A stretch of 64,000 nt of DNA from Lachnospiraceae bacterium (GCA_900766925.1 CAAFXG010000343.1:1-64000), one strand, 5' to 3'; shown: positions 15,329 through 24,559, counted from the stretch's first letter. Program-made: numbers and translations. Notes: generated from the sequence alone by a model not told the origin.

Positions 15329-16107
15329 TCTTTCACCTTATCAGACGCCATATAGTCCTTGATTAAATCTGGATCAGCCAAATCAAGTGCACGATAGCAA
15401 TAACGGCACGAACCGATATCCATACATCTCTGATGACAATTCATACGCGTAGTTGTTAATTCTTCAGTAAGCATACGATTAACGCCTTTATGTTCTAACC
15501 CATCAATAATAAAGCCAAGATCACCAGGCCATGCTTTCTGCTCAGCATAAATTCTATATAAGGCCTGCTCTTTTTTAATATCACAGTTAGAAAATTCTAC
15601 AGTATCAATAATATCTTCATATAGATGCATATCTTCTGGACGAACCCACGTGCCGCAAACTCCATCCTTTCGAATAAAACCATCAAGATATGCCACATTT
15701 GGAATAATTCTAAAAGGAATTTCAATAGTAGCAAGTTTATCCATATCAAAGAATAATGGAGCACCAATTAAGACATATGACACACCAATATCAATCATAG
15801 CACGTAATTCATACCAAGTATTTGCTGGAAACCCAAAATAAAATTTTACATCATTTTCTTTTGCTGCTTCACAGTCAGACATTGAACCAAGGCATAAAAG
15901 TAGCTTTCCATGCGTTAAAATATTATATTCTTTAATCTCTTTCCAAACGAGTTCATCATCAAATGATGAGCGTAGCAAAATAATAGTTTTATTAGGGTAC
16001 TGTTCCGCAAGATCTGGAATGGATTTTCTATCTCTATATTCAACTTTTAACTCGTCGGCCTTTAGTAGGTATTCATGAGCCTGACGGCTATTTAAACAAT
16101 ATTTCAT
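15325..16107 (-). CDS. TIM-barrel-like protein with C-terminal Cys cluster
   Basis: 260 aa, AAAAGGAGG before ATG. Alternating beta/alpha pattern; IIPNVAYLDGF and GVCGTWVRPEDMHLYED are reminiscent of U32-related barrels, and the end has CHQRCMDIGSCRYC, a possible Fe-S or zinc site. It may be a third, more distant relative of the two U32-like proteins in the modification operon. Function unassigned. Confidence 0.7.
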   Translation of the reverse strand: MKYCLNSRQAHEYLLKADELKVEYRDRKSIPDLAEQYPNKTIILLRSSFDDELVWKEIKEYNILTHGKLLLCLGSMSDCEAAKENDVKFYFGFPANTWYELRAMIDIGVSYVLIGAPLFFDMDKLATIEIPFRIIPNVAYLDGFIRKDGVCGTWVRPEDMHLYEDIIDTVEFSNCDIKKEQALYRIYAEQKAWPGDLGFIIDGLEHKGVNRMLTEELTTTRMNCHQRCMDIGSCRYCYRALDLADPDLIKDYMASDKVKD

Positions 16108-16132
16108 AAAGACAACTCCTCCTTTTTATTAT

Positions 16133-16161
16133 ATTATACCATATTTTCATCATTTTGTCAA
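16133..16161 (-). promoter_or_regulatory. Consensus promoter
   Basis: TTGACA (16161-16156), 17-bp spacer, TATAAT (16138-16133), upstream of the gene starting at 16107. Confidence 0.78.
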
Positions 16162-16255
16162 AAAAATAGTAAACAGCATTTTCGATTTGGGTTTACGGTT
16201 GAAGCGTCCAGCGCCGGCCGGTTCTGTCTATACGTACTTTTGCTTTCAAATAAAA

Positions 16256-16292
16256 AAATAAGGGATACTGCCGAAGCAGTATCCCTATTGGA
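16256..16292 (-). terminator. Intrinsic terminator
   Basis: AGGGATACTGC/GCAGTATCCCT stem with a four-base TTCG loop, followed on the minus strand by TTATTTTTTTATTT. It ends the gene at 16314-16751. Confidence 0.85.
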
Positions 16293-16313
16293 ACCTACCG
16301 AAATAGGAATTGC

Positions 16314-16751
16314 TTACTCTGCGTCTGCAGGAGTTGCAATCTTATAACCCTGAATAGAGCGGTTCTTTTTGCCATCGGCACCAGGAACCTTGATAGCCTG
16401 CTTCTCAGCAATGCCATTCTCAACGAGCTTATTAAGACGATAAGTAACCTTAGAAACAGTCACATCATCACCCTCGATACGAGCAGCAATATCAGCGATC
16501 GGTTCAAAGTCCTCACCAAGTGCGGCAGCTACCGCATCCATCAGAGCATCGCTCTCAGTCTTCTTCTTAGCGGCGGTCTCCTTAGCCTTAGCAGCCTTCT
16601 TATCCAGAAGAGTGATCTCATTCTCAGCAAACGCAACAATCTCATCTGCTGTCACGGTAACAATACCGTCCTCAGTTTCAAAAGCGAAATCCTCGCCATT
16701 TGCATAATTAATCATTGCAGTGTACATCTGACGCTTAGTAATCTTTTCCAT
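16314..16751 (-). CDS. Helical protein with C-terminal winged helix
   Basis: 145 aa. Residues 1-75 are a charged helix (DKKAAKAKETAAKKKTE), residues 80-140 a winged-helix pattern (ADIAARI, VSKVTYRLNKLVENGIAEK, then basic wing). Architecture resembles the four small paralogs at 33000-40576. A DNA-binding or chromatin-like role is likely; target unknown. Confidence 0.78.
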   Translation of the reverse strand: MEKITKRQMYTAMINYANGEDFAFETEDGIVTVTADEIVAFAENEITLLDKKAAKAKETAAKKKTESDALMDAVAAALGEDFEPIADIAARIEGDDVTVSKVTYRLNKLVENGIAEKQAIKVPGADGKKNRSIQGYKIATPADAE

Positions 16752-16860
16752 AATTAATACCTAACCTTTCTTTTCTTTACATATTTATTTTAATTTAATG
16801 ATTTGGATTCGGAGTCAGAAAGGAATTTTTTATTTTTCCCTTTCTTTATCTTACATATAT

Positions 16861-16889
16861 ATTATATAATATTTTTTTGAAAAAATCAA
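16861..16889 (-). promoter_or_regulatory. Sigma-70-type promoter
   Basis: TTGATT-17-TATAAT, upstream of the winged-helix gene starting at 16751. Confidence 0.72.
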
Positions 16890-16952
16890 CTCAAGATTTT
16901 TTCTTCTATTACAAGAGCGGATACATATTCCGCTTTTAAGATGGGGGAGGGA

Positions 16953-18566
16953 TTACTCCTCCGCATCTTCGAGCTGAGCATCAAGCTGAAATTCAATGTC
17001 AATGCTCTTAGGATCAATTTCAGTACCGCTCCATTCGCTCATCTCAGTCATAAGCTGGTTAAGGTTCTCAAAATCAAATAATTTAAGCCCCTCATCAGTA
17101 AGGTCTTCAGCGTTTACCCAATACAGTCTACGCCAGCCATTCTTAACATCACCAGAGTAAAATGCCTTGAAGTACTTTTGCATATGGCATCCGCCCATGT
17201 CATCATAATAAGAATATACATCAGTACTATGAACCGTTTTACCCCCATCAGTAGAAATATATACACACTTCATATTATCTTCATGATGAAGTTCGCCAGT
17301 GAAAGAGTCTTCCATACCGTTATTTTCTGCACAATAACGGCAAACCCACTGACCATCAAGCTCTACAAAATCTTCATCTGAACTGTAATATTCTCCACAG
17401 CAGTCGCAGTAGTACCGTTCTTCACAGCAAGTGCCAACAAGAGAACCTTCACCATCAAAATCGCAATTAGTAGAACCACAACCCATACACTCAGAATCGC
17501 CAGAGTAGTAGAAGTGGAAAGTCCCTGCATTGAGTGCCTTACCAAAGTAAGCGAACTGGTTATCAGAAAAGTCGTTATACATCTGATAAGTACAAGGGTC
17601 GATCTGTACAGGCAGATTATCGAACTCTTCGATTGTAAACTCATGGAATGCGTCATAACGAACAACCTGTTCAGTATATTCGCCCAGATTTAAACCAACC
17701 GCAAGTTCCTTTAACCAATCAAGTACAAACTTGGTAAGTTCATCATTACGATATGGATAAGCCTTAACATTAGCGATAAGCTCAGGTTTCACAATGAAGA
17801 GCTGACGCCACTTCTTGCTATTCCAACGATAACCACCAGGCATATGCATATCCTCAGCCGCAGTCAGATAAGCCACGATAACACAAGGAGAATTCATCAT
17901 TTCTACCGTACCCTGACGATAGCAACCATAGTCATTCCAAGACATACAAGAAGTCCAGTCACATTCATTGTCACTCATGGTCATATAGTCCAGAGGATGA
18001 ATAGAAAGGCACATATTACCGCTCAACTTCTTCTGGTTCAGTACCATAGAGTGAGCAATACGGAACTCCTCGAAGTTAGGAAGATTAAATGCAGCAGCAA
18101 TCTTGCCAAGGGCACGAGTTGCTCGACAGTTGTGGCTAATCTTCAGAGGTTTATCAGAATTAGGGACAGGAATTTCAACGCTGGCACCATTGTAAATATT
18201 ACGGGCAAGAGTGTTGCAATCCATCAAATCACGCATAGCATACCATGCATCAGTATAACGGAACTCAGAATTATCAAGCATCTTATAGAATGCATCAATA
18301 AACTGACGGCAGTCAGAATTCCAACGGAACAACTTGTCATCAATGTCGCGAGAGAGTTCATCTTCTCCACGAGTGAAAGTGATTTCACGAGAGAGAATAA
18401 ACTGATCCCCAAACATATGGAAGAGAGGCTGCTTAGCAGAATCCCATACACGCATAATGTACTCAAGGGAAGCAGAGCGGCTGCCGTCATTCTGAAATGC
18501 ATAGGAGTCGATGTAACGCTCCATCATCTTCTTTTCATCGCCAGATAATTTCTCAAATAATGCCAT
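16953..18566 (-). CDS. Phage protein with zinc ribbons (paralog 2)
   Basis: About 537 aa. Shares with 12922-14274 the blocks MCLSIHPLDYMTMSDN, DWTSCMSWNDYGCYRQGT and RWNSKKWRQLFIVKP. Zinc-binding pairs CMGC, CCEERYYCDCC and CRYC follow, and the C-terminus adds an acidic domain of about 140 residues. The start is taken at 18566; 18575 is an alternative. Function unknown. Confidence 0.8.
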   Translation of the reverse strand: MALFEKLSGDEKKMMERYIDSYAFQNDGSRSASLEYIMRVWDSAKQPLFHMFGDQFILSREITFTRGEDELSRDIDDKLFRWNSDCRQFIDAFYKMLDNSEFRYTDAWYAMRDLMDCNTLARNIYNGASVEIPVPNSDKPLKISHNCRATRALGKIAAAFNLPNFEEFRIAHSMVLNQKKLSGNMCLSIHPLDYMTMSDNECDWTSCMSWNDYGCYRQGTVEMMNSPCVIVAYLTAAEDMHMPGGYRWNSKKWRQLFIVKPELIANVKAYPYRNDELTKFVLDWLKELAVGLNLGEYTEQVVRYDAFHEFTIEEFDNLPVQIDPCTYQMYNDFSDNQFAYFGKALNAGTFHFYYSGDSECMGCGSTNCDFDGEGSLVGTCCEERYYCDCCGEYYSSDEDFVELDGQWVCRYCAENNGMEDSFTGELHHEDNMKCVYISTDGGKTVHSTDVYSYYDDMGGCHMQKYFKAFYSGDVKNGWRRLYWVNAEDLTDEGLKLFDFENLNQLMTEMSEWSGTEIDPKSIDIEFQLDAQLEDAEE

Positions 18567-18613
18567 AGTTATCATTTCCTTTCCTTTTGCTCTTTCTTTA
18601 ACTTTCTATAAAT

Positions 18614-18738
18614 ATTATAACAAAATTTTTATAAAAAATCAATTAAGAACTTTTGGTATCCATTAAGAGAACGGCTTTCATTTTTCCTTTCTCTTAACTT
18701 TCTATAATAATAATACCAAAATTTTTACAAAAAATCAA
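18614..18738 (-). promoter_or_regulatory. Two tandem promoters
   Basis: TTGATT-17-TATAAT at 18642-18614 and TTGATT-17-TATTAT at 18738-18710, both reading into the zinc-ribbon gene. Spacing between them is 96 bp, the same as in the 33-41 kb promoter stacks. Confidence 0.7.
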
Positions 18739-18753
18739 TTAGCAAGCTCTTAT

Positions 18754-19104
18754 CTAAATATCATAATGTTTCGTACGAAACTCAATACGATTAACATCCG
18801 TTAAATCATATGGGTTACCCCAACAATCCAAAATGGTATTATTAGATATGGAACATAACATACCTAACTTTTGATTTGATTTACGCAAAGTAAAATAAGT
18901 ATCAAAATCATCTTTGTTTTGTTCAATTAAGATATAGAGCTTTGCCGCAGGATTGGAACTCTTTCGATACTGCTTTGGCGATGTATTTGTAGCTTCAACC
19001 AAACCTCTACGCACCATAGCTCCAAGGGTGGCCGCCGCCAAACCGATCTGACTTGCAGTTTTGAACTCTGTTGGAACTAAATTATACTTCTCTTCAAAAG
19101 TCAT
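18754..19104 (-). CDS. Small protein with helix-turn-helix-like N-terminus
   Basis: 116 aa, begins MTFEEKYNLVPTEFKTASQI. Residues 14-38 (ASQIGLAAATLGAMVRRGLVE) fit a winged-helix recognition pattern. The rest is basic then beta-rich. Possibly a regulator. Confidence 0.7.
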   Translation of the reverse strand: MTFEEKYNLVPTEFKTASQIGLAAATLGAMVRRGLVEATNTSPKQYRKSSNPAAKLYILIEQNKDDFDTYFTLRKSNQKLGMLCSISNNTILDCWGNPYDLTDVNRIEFRTKHYDI

Positions 19105-19113
19105 ATATCCTCC

Positions 19114-19620
19114 TTACCAATTTTGAATATAACTGAGATTGCTAGTATTACATTTTTTACAGGTACAAGTCTTCAAATTCTTTAAGGTAGCATTCATACG
19201 AGAATATCCTGCAATAAATTCATCACAAGTGCCGCAATACACCTGATATTTATAGATAGAACTTGCTGCGACAGTACGATCCACATGAGTCTTTGTACCG
19301 TCATTTGTACAACCAATTCTTGCACAAGTTGCTTTAAATACTGCATCATGACCATGGCTTTCACCAGTACTCTTGGTTACATAATAATGACACCATTCAT
19401 GGTCAATAACAGACTTAATGCTTTCATCGGTAGAGGTTTCAATTAACTGCTTGGAGATTTGAAGCACTTCATTATACCATCTGCCATTTCTCTTGATAGA
19501 ATCTACTCGACCAAGGGTGCGAGTAAGACGACCGTTAATACGGACAGGGCAGTCGAAAGTATCTCCGACCATATTGGATAATTCTTCACATCTTGCTTTA
19601 ATATCTTCAACTGTCCACAT
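19114..19620 (-). CDS. SprT-like zinc metalloprotease-fold protein
   Basis: 168 aa. HEWCHYY is an HExxH active site at about residue 90, followed by SHGHDAVFKATCARIGC with a third ligand, then a zinc ribbon CGTC...CTCKKC at the C-terminus. This is the layout of SprT/Spartan-like proteins, which cut DNA-bound proteins in eukaryotes; the bacterial and phage forms are poorly known. GGAGGG lies 9 nt before ATG. Confidence 0.85.
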   Translation of the reverse strand: MWTVEDIKARCEELSNMVGDTFDCPVRINGRLTRTLGRVDSIKRNGRWYNEVLQISKQLIETSTDESIKSVIDHEWCHYYVTKSTGESHGHDAVFKATCARIGCTNDGTKTHVDRTVAASSIYKYQVYCGTCDEFIAGYSRMNATLKNLKTCTCKKCNTSNLSYIQNW

Positions 19621-19625
19621 ATATC

Positions 19626-19859
19626 TCAGCCCTCCTCGTCGTATCTTTCTTCACACACAGGACATATCTCCATTATATCCTCAAGTTCCCAGTCATCATA
19701 GATCAGGATCGGCTCGCCGCAAATAGGGCACTCAAACCAAAGACCTTCATCTTCCAGAGTATTATCAGCTTCATCTACATTGTCGAAGCAAGAACGTACC
19801 CCATATTCATCGACCATCTTACGAATAAAATCTACGCCTTCACGAGTTACCTTTGCCAT
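19626..19859 (-). CDS. Small zinc-ribbon protein
   Basis: 77 aa from MAKVTREGVDFIRKMVDEYG. One zinc ribbon CPIC...CPVC with acidic surroundings. Co-directional with the SprT-like gene 6 nt downstream, so likely co-expressed. Confidence 0.75.
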   Translation of the reverse strand: MAKVTREGVDFIRKMVDEYGVRSCFDNVDEADNTLEDEGLWFECPICGEPILIYDDWELEDIMEICPVCEERYDEEG

Positions 19860-19894
19860 TTCCAAATTTCTTCCTTTCTTATTTTTCTATAAAT

Positions 19895-19962
19895 ATTATA
19901 ATATATTTTTTTATAAAAATCAAAAGAGGAAGAATATTTGCATATTCTTCCTCTATAAGATT
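19895..19962 (-). promoter_or_regulatory. Fused terminator-promoter
   Basis: A hairpin AGAGGAAGAATA/TATTCTTCCTCT (ends about 19961) is followed by TTTTGATTTTTATAAAA. The T-tract contains the -35 box TTGATT of a promoter (19923-19918; -10 TATAAT 19900-19895). It terminates the VWA gene and starts the 19859 gene with no extra bases. Confidence 0.8.
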
Positions 19963-19971
19963 TATTACAAT

Positions 19972-20862
19972 TTACCAAGTAACTTCGGCACCATTATCAG
20001 TAAGCTGAACCTTTACACCGTTATTACCATTGCTATTCGTATGATCCTTAATGATATTAACAATAGTAGTAGGCAGATTATCCAGTCCGGCTACAAAATA
20101 ATGACCTTCGCCAAGCAGTTCAGTCCATGCTTTATCAAGATCATAACGACGCTGATGTCCCGCATAAGAAGAATTTCTATCATTTACAGAGATATGATAT
20201 ACATCAAACTTCTCAAGCACCTCAGGCATAAGATCCTTAGTTTCGACGCTTCCCTGAAGAGTATGTCCCTGCATTACATCACCAATTCGTGCAGGTAGAT
20301 GAGGATTAGGAAGCTCATCTCCCATTGTAATAATAATCCCCTTCTGGCCACGATCCCAGCAATCCAACTTACAATTATTTATTCCAGCATACCATGCTGC
20401 GGTATAAGACTCATAAGAGTTGCCTCCACCACCGCCTTCAAAATACAAAGCATCAAGCTGCTCCGCAATACGAATATCAGATTCAAACTGAGACATCTGC
20501 ACAGGAGCATCATCATATGCAAGATCACCGATACCCATAATACAGAACTCAATATCATGAACATCCTGGTCCGCATACAAATCTGTCATAATCTGGTTCA
20601 GCTTCTGAGCAACTTTAACAGAAGCGTCACCCATAGAACCAGTTACATCGAGAGCAAGAATTACTGGAAGAGTATTAGGATGCTCTTCGCTGTCACAACA
20701 CTCACGAGTTACACCTCTAGGATCCAGCACAGGGCTTAGTCTGCGGGACTTGTACAGCTCCTGAGCTGTATAACTGGTGTTCTCGAACATATCCATAGAT
20801 ACGCCGCGAGTACTGGTTGTATAGTTTGCAAAACTCTTAGTTGTCCAACTTCCGCTACCCAT
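19972..20862 (-). CDS. VWA-domain protein
   Basis: 296 aa. Residues 70-230 form a von Willebrand A fold with a metal site DVTGSM (variant of DxSxS), GGGGGNSYES for the second loop and ITMGDE for the third. C-terminal domain of about 60 residues. VWA proteins often partner with MoxR-type ATPases, but none is visible. It is coupled to the 20866 gene (3 nt gap), so a complex of the two is possible. Confidence 0.85.
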   Translation of the reverse strand: MGSGSWTTKSFANYTTSTRGVSMDMFENTSYTAQELYKSRRLSPVLDPRGVTRECCDSEEHPNTLPVILALDVTGSMGDASVKVAQKLNQIMTDLYADQDVHDIEFCIMGIGDLAYDDAPVQMSQFESDIRIAEQLDALYFEGGGGGNSYESYTAAWYAGINNCKLDCWDRGQKGIIITMGDELPNPHLPARIGDVMQGHTLQGSVETKDLMPEVLEKFDVYHISVNDRNSSYAGHQRRYDLDKAWTELLGEGHYFVAGLDNLPTTIVNIIKDHTNSNGNNGVKVQLTDNGAEVTW

Positions 20863-20865
20863 TAA

Positions 20866-21606
20866 TTAGTCCTCCTTGCTATTTTCACTATCGGCATCAG
20901 CATTAGCATCAAAACCGAAATCAAATGCTCCATCAAACATATTATCGAAGAAGTTACCACCTTTACCGCTCATCATCATGAACATCATGGGATTCATACC
21001 CTGATTCATATTTCCATTACCGCCAAACATCTGGCTCATCATCATCATTTTCATCATATCATCCATAGCGCCATCGCTCTTAGACATATTCATGAAAGGA
21101 CTAAAAATCTTACCATAGCAATAAGTCTTGCCCATAAACACATGATGCTCAGGAATTACCTCATCAATAGTGCTATCTTCATAGCAGAAAGTCTTGATAC
21201 TGGTATTTCCAACCTCAATGACACAGCGAGGCTTACCATTTACAAGGATAATATCGCCCTTTTCCACCTTAAAAGTAGGAACAACCCAGAATGCGCCATC
21301 CATATCAAAGGCAAAACTGTCGCAGTTAGTGAGTTTATTCTTTTTAATGTCAAAAGTCTTATAGCCAGTAGAGGTCTTAACAGCAACTTTGCCGTTCATT
21401 CCCATCTTGCAATATCCTTTTGCAACAGGCTTAAACATTCCATTAAACATATTACCAAAATCAAACATACTATTTTCTTCCTTTCTTATTTTTACATTCT
21501 CTGGGAGTGCATCCTGCAATCTCCGTAAAGCCTCTTCAACTTCTAAGACATTAAATGATAAATCGTTTAATGCCCAATTTACTCTTTGAATACTATTATT
21601 TATCAT
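20866..21606 (-). CDS. Met-rich phage protein, unknown
   Basis: 246 aa from ATG 21606, or 200 aa from ATG 21468. The internal ATG has the far better site (AAAGGAAG), so two products are possible. The middle is beta-rich (PTFKVEKGDIILVNGKPRCV), the C-terminal third is Met/Gly/Asn-rich (DDMMKMMMMSQMFGG), which suggests a flexible or oligomerising tail. Conserved in layout with phage and bacterial proteins of unknown function, from memory. Confidence 0.75.
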   Translation of the reverse strand: MINNSIQRVNWALNDLSFNVLEVEEALRRLQDALPENVKIRKEENSMFDFGNMFNGMFKPVAKGYCKMGMNGKVAVKTSTGYKTFDIKKNKLTNCDSFAFDMDGAFWVVPTFKVEKGDIILVNGKPRCVIEVGNTSIKTFCYEDSTIDEVIPEHHVFMGKTYCYGKIFSPFMNMSKSDGAMDDMMKMMMMSQMFGGNGNMNQGMNPMMFMMMSGKGGNFFDNMFDGAFDFGFDANADADSENSKED

Positions 21607-21623
21607 TCTTATCTTATGTATAT

Positions 21624-21652
21624 ATTATATAATATTTTTTATTAAAAATCAA
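21624..21652 (-). promoter_or_regulatory. Sigma-70-type promoter
   Basis: TTGATT-17-TATAAT, 18 nt before the ATG at 21606. Confidence 0.72.
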
Positions 21653-21675
21653 CTGAAGAAGAATTAATCTTAATC

Positions 21676-22380
21676 TTAATAGATATAATCTTCAGCAGTA
21701 AAAATGTGTTGCTTAAAAGTGTCAAGATCAAGAAGCGCAGTGTGTCCAGTAAAGACGGCGCCGCAATCAATATTACACTTATGCATTTTTCCTTTATCGT
21801 CAGGACAATACCAAAATACTCCAGGCTTAACTTCGCTTTCTTTTGGAGCACCCCACAGATACTCATCCATATAAGGAATAGGAGTATGACCATGAATCAT
21901 AAAAGTATCAACATAATCCATATCCCACTGTGCATTAAAATGATGACGATCCCAAAGTAAATCATCACTCAATGGCTGACTGCCTACATGGGGAGTATAA
22001 CCCGCATGGCACATAATAATACGCTGACCATTACGATTTATATATTCTACCTCTAAAGGCAGATCATCCAACCTATGCGCCCACATCAATTGGCCGCCAT
22101 CCTTATAACGCCAAGCGGTATAAGTAGGTTTACCTCCATTATAAAAGCAAAGAGATTTATCGCCAGTTTTCATTGCTTCTACGAGCATATCTTCATGATT
22201 GCCCTTAATATATACAAACTGAGGGTTAGTATATACTTCCTTTATAATCTCCCAGCCGTCCTTTCCACGGTCGCCGCAATCACCAAGGACATATACTGTA
22301 TCCTCTGGCTTAATAAAATCTTTAATTTTTTGAAACAAGTCATAGCGACCATGGAGATCACTTACTGCATATTTTGCCAT
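21676..22380 (-). CDS. PPP-family phosphatase (PrpA-like)
   Basis: About 234 aa. Metal-binding motifs SDLHGRYD, GDCGDRGKD, GNHEDM, CHAGY and HGHTPIP are all present in order, as in lambda phosphatase and PrpA. The start is MAKYAVSDLHG at 22380, after AGGAGG. It could dephosphorylate proteins or act on Ap4A-type nucleotides. Confidence 0.92.
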   Translation of the reverse strand: MAKYAVSDLHGRYDLFQKIKDFIKPEDTVYVLGDCGDRGKDGWEIIKEVYTNPQFVYIKGNHEDMLVEAMKTGDKSLCFYNGGKPTYTAWRYKDGGQLMWAHRLDDLPLEVEYINRNGQRIIMCHAGYTPHVGSQPLSDDLLWDRHHFNAQWDMDYVDTFMIHGHTPIPYMDEYLWGAPKESEVKPGVFWYCPDDKGKMHKCNIDCGAVFTGHTALLDLDTFKQHIFTAEDYIY

Positions 22381-22393
22381 TGTCATACACCTC

Positions 22394-22819
22394 CTATTCG
22401 GCTTCTTTCCAAAATTCATAACTTAGATGATAATTATAAGGCTTTTCCATTATAGATTCGTCAATTACCACATTTAGGTAATCAGTTACAAACTCTTTAT
22501 CTCTTGGAGAAGGAGTTTCAGACCAGACTCCAGCATCTTCAGTGATAAACTTGTTCATTGCGTTCCATAAACGCCAATCGTTACTGGTTAAATATGGTGC
22601 AAAATCAATATTGTAATCCTTATAATAACCTGTTTTTTTATCTATTATTCTTATGGTTGCATACATCATGCCACCAGATCCATCTTCATAGACATCAAAA
22701 CGGGCATTCTTCTGACGAGCTACGAATCGACCACGCCAAAGATCATCAGATTTAATATTCTCGTTTAAAAGTCTAATTTTCTTGTTAAATGCTCTTTGAT
22801 AGTCTTTTCGTAAACTCAT
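22394..22819 (-). CDS. Unknown protein, 141 aa
   Basis: Starts MSLRKDYQRAFNKKIRLLNE. Mixed alpha/beta, with RFDVYEDGSGGMMYATIRI in the middle; no motif recognised. Promoter 22883-22855 immediately upstream. Confidence 0.7.
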   Translation of the reverse strand: MSLRKDYQRAFNKKIRLLNENIKSDDLWRGRFVARQKNARFDVYEDGSGGMMYATIRIIDKKTGYYKDYNIDFAPYLTSNDWRLWNAMNKFITEDAGVWSETPSPRDKEFVTDYLNVVIDESIMEKPYNYHLSYEFWKEAE

Positions 22820-22854
22820 AATTTATTTTCTCTCTTTCTTATTTTTCTATATAT

Positions 22855-22915
22855 ATTATATAATATTTTTTATAAAAAATCAAATGAGCCTCTTTATACC
22901 TAAAGAGGCTCATTT
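22855..22915 (-). promoter_or_regulatory. Fused terminator-promoter
   Basis: Hairpin ATGAGCCTCTTTA/TAAAGAGGCTCAT (about 22915-22886) runs straight into TTTGATTTTTT. The -35 TTGATT (22883-22878) lies within the T-tract and TATAAT at 22860-22855. Same design as 19895-19962. Confidence 0.82.
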
Positions 22916-22916
22916 G

Positions 22917-23141
22917 TTATAGTCGTCTTTGAACTTCTTGTTCAATATATGCAAGATCTTCATCAGATATATCATCATCTACATCGAAAGTAATCGAAGT
23001 ATTGCCAAAAATAATACCCTGATGTATTTTATCTACGATTGTGTCAACAATGTTATCGAGTTCCTCATTATGTGCGGCATATGCGGTAAATGCTACATTT
23101 TCGACCTTATCGTTAGGGTCTCTTGGATTTTTCAACCACAT
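22917..23141 (-). CDS. Small acidic protein, 74 aa
   Basis: Starts MWLKNPRDPNDKVENVAFTA, ends DISDEDLAYIEQEVQRRL. Overlaps the upstream phosphoesterase stop by one base (AATAATG). Function unknown. Confidence 0.65.
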   Translation of the reverse strand: MWLKNPRDPNDKVENVAFTAYAAHNEELDNIVDTIVDKIHQGIIFGNTSITFDVDDDISDEDLAYIEQEVQRRL

Positions 23142-23698
23142 TATTTTCTCCCTCTCTTTCTCTTTGTCGCCCTATCAATAGTGGTTCTATGGATAGTTTC
23201 AATTTTTGCAGTAGGACCAGACTTCATAAGCTGATTAAAGTTCACAGGAATATAACCAATAACATCAGAACATACATTCAAATGACGCTTATCAGTCTTT
23301 GCCCTTTTATCATGTACATGACCGTGAATATTCAAAGCAAAAGGAATATCAATCGGTTCGTGAGAGAGAACAATCTTTTCACCGATAAACAATGCACCGC
23401 CATATACTTCATCAAAGATTCCATCGTAATTAGATAAACCAGCATCGTGATTACCTGCGATAAGAACCTTGTAACCTTTTAACTTTTTCGCGCACTCGAC
23501 ATCACCGACATCGCCCAGGATAATGAGGGTGTCTTTCTTTCCAACCTTGGAGTTAATGAGCTTAATCTGCTCTTCATCGGTAGGACGACCCGCAACCCCT
23601 GCCGCAAGCTCTGCATCACCGAAATGGGGATCGGCGTAAAGCCACACAGTACCCTGAGCGTGCCAGTGTGCGAATATATTATATAAACCCTGAATCAT
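23141..23698 (-). CDS. Calcineurin-like metallophosphoesterase
   Basis: 185 aa. Motifs ADPHFGD, ILGDVGD, AGNHDA, LSHEP and HGHVHDK in order give a complete di-metal site. It is unlike the PPP phosphatase at 21676 in length and spacing; small phage members of this type are often phosphodiesterases. Substrate unknown. Confidence 0.92.
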   Translation of the reverse strand: MIQGLYNIFAHWHAQGTVWLYADPHFGDAELAAGVAGRPTDEEQIKLINSKVGKKDTLIILGDVGDVECAKKLKGYKVLIAGNHDAGLSNYDGIFDEVYGGALFIGEKIVLSHEPIDIPFALNIHGHVHDKRAKTDKRHLNVCSDVIGYIPVNFNQLMKSGPTAKIETIHRTTIDRATKRKRGRK

Positions 23699-23720
23699 GA
23701 CTTTACTCCTTTCTCCGAAA

Positions 23721-24443
23721 TTACTTACTCTTTACCTCTGCACAACGAGTAAGCACAGTCTGCTTAACATTCTTATACATCTTATGGTCTTTAATAGTAC
23801 CACGAATAGTTCTTACAGAACCTTCTTCCCAGCTCTTTGCGCCAGTTGTCCACACATATACATTTTCATTAGCGTCCTTCATGATATGCATTGTACTGGG
23901 ACCATAATAACTATCAAGTTTAATAGCTTTATCAACAGTCAGTTCAACTTCAATTCGTTGACCAATTTCGCCAACATACTGAGAAGTAGACTCTTCATAC
24001 ATAATAGCATCAATAGCTTCCTGAACAGCACTATCGTTCTTCAGATTGTCACCTTCACCAACGAGATCCCAATCAAGACGAATAGCCTCAATGCCAATAG
24101 GCAGTTCCGCAGGCACTTCCATCTCAGAGCTAATGCCCCAGCCCCAGAAACGAGTGTATCTTGCACCGTTCTCTTTGAACCATTCCTTGCAAGAATAAGT
24201 GTCACCCTTGAAGATAGTGATGAAACCATTCTTAAAGCCAAGAACCTCTTTCTGAGTTTTGTGGAAAGGATCATTAGTGTGGTCAGGCTTTACACCATAA
24301 TATTTCTCATATTCCTTATCGGAATACCAACGAACCTGCTTAGTATTACCATTGCCCAGCTTCACCTGAACATACAGTTTACCATTTATTGCATAAGGCT
24401 CTTTAACGATTTCTAAGTTCTGATAAGATTTTGCAACTGCCAT
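23721..24443 (-). CDS. Phage protein with possible OB-like C-terminus
   Basis: About 240 aa. The N-terminal 110 residues include YDKEYEKYYG-like and WGWGISSEME segments. The C-terminal part has VYVWTTGAKSWEEGS and GTIKDHKMYKNVKQTVLTRC. The last motif recurs in several phage proteins I recall without function. Start at MAVAKSYQNLEIV, 24443. Promoter 24525-24497 upstream. Confidence 0.7.
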   Translation of the reverse strand: MAVAKSYQNLEIVKEPYAINGKLYVQVKLGNGNTKQVRWYSDKEYEKYYGVKPDHTNDPFHKTQKEVLGFKNGFITIFKGDTYSCKEWFKENGARYTRFWGWGISSEMEVPAELPIGIEAIRLDWDLVGEGDNLKNDSAVQEAIDAIMYEESTSQYVGEIGQRIEVELTVDKAIKLDSYYGPSTMHIMKDANENVYVWTTGAKSWEEGSVRTIRGTIKDHKMYKNVKQTVLTRCAEVKSK

Positions 24444-24496
24444 AATATGCACCGACCTTTCTTTAATTCATTTCCTTTTCTTTATCTTACATATAT

Positions 24497-24525
24497 ATAA
24501 TAACAAAAATTTTTATAAAAATCAA
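24497..24525 (-). promoter_or_regulatory. Sigma-70-type promoter
   Basis: TTGATT-17-TATTAT, upstream of the 24443 start. Confidence 0.68.
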
Positions 24526-24559
24526 TTAATGATATGGTAGTTGCAATTATAATTCCATA

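Noticed and set aside
17844..18548. 234-aa plus-strand ORF
   Set aside because: Antisense shadow of the zinc-ribbon gene, with no ribosome-binding site.
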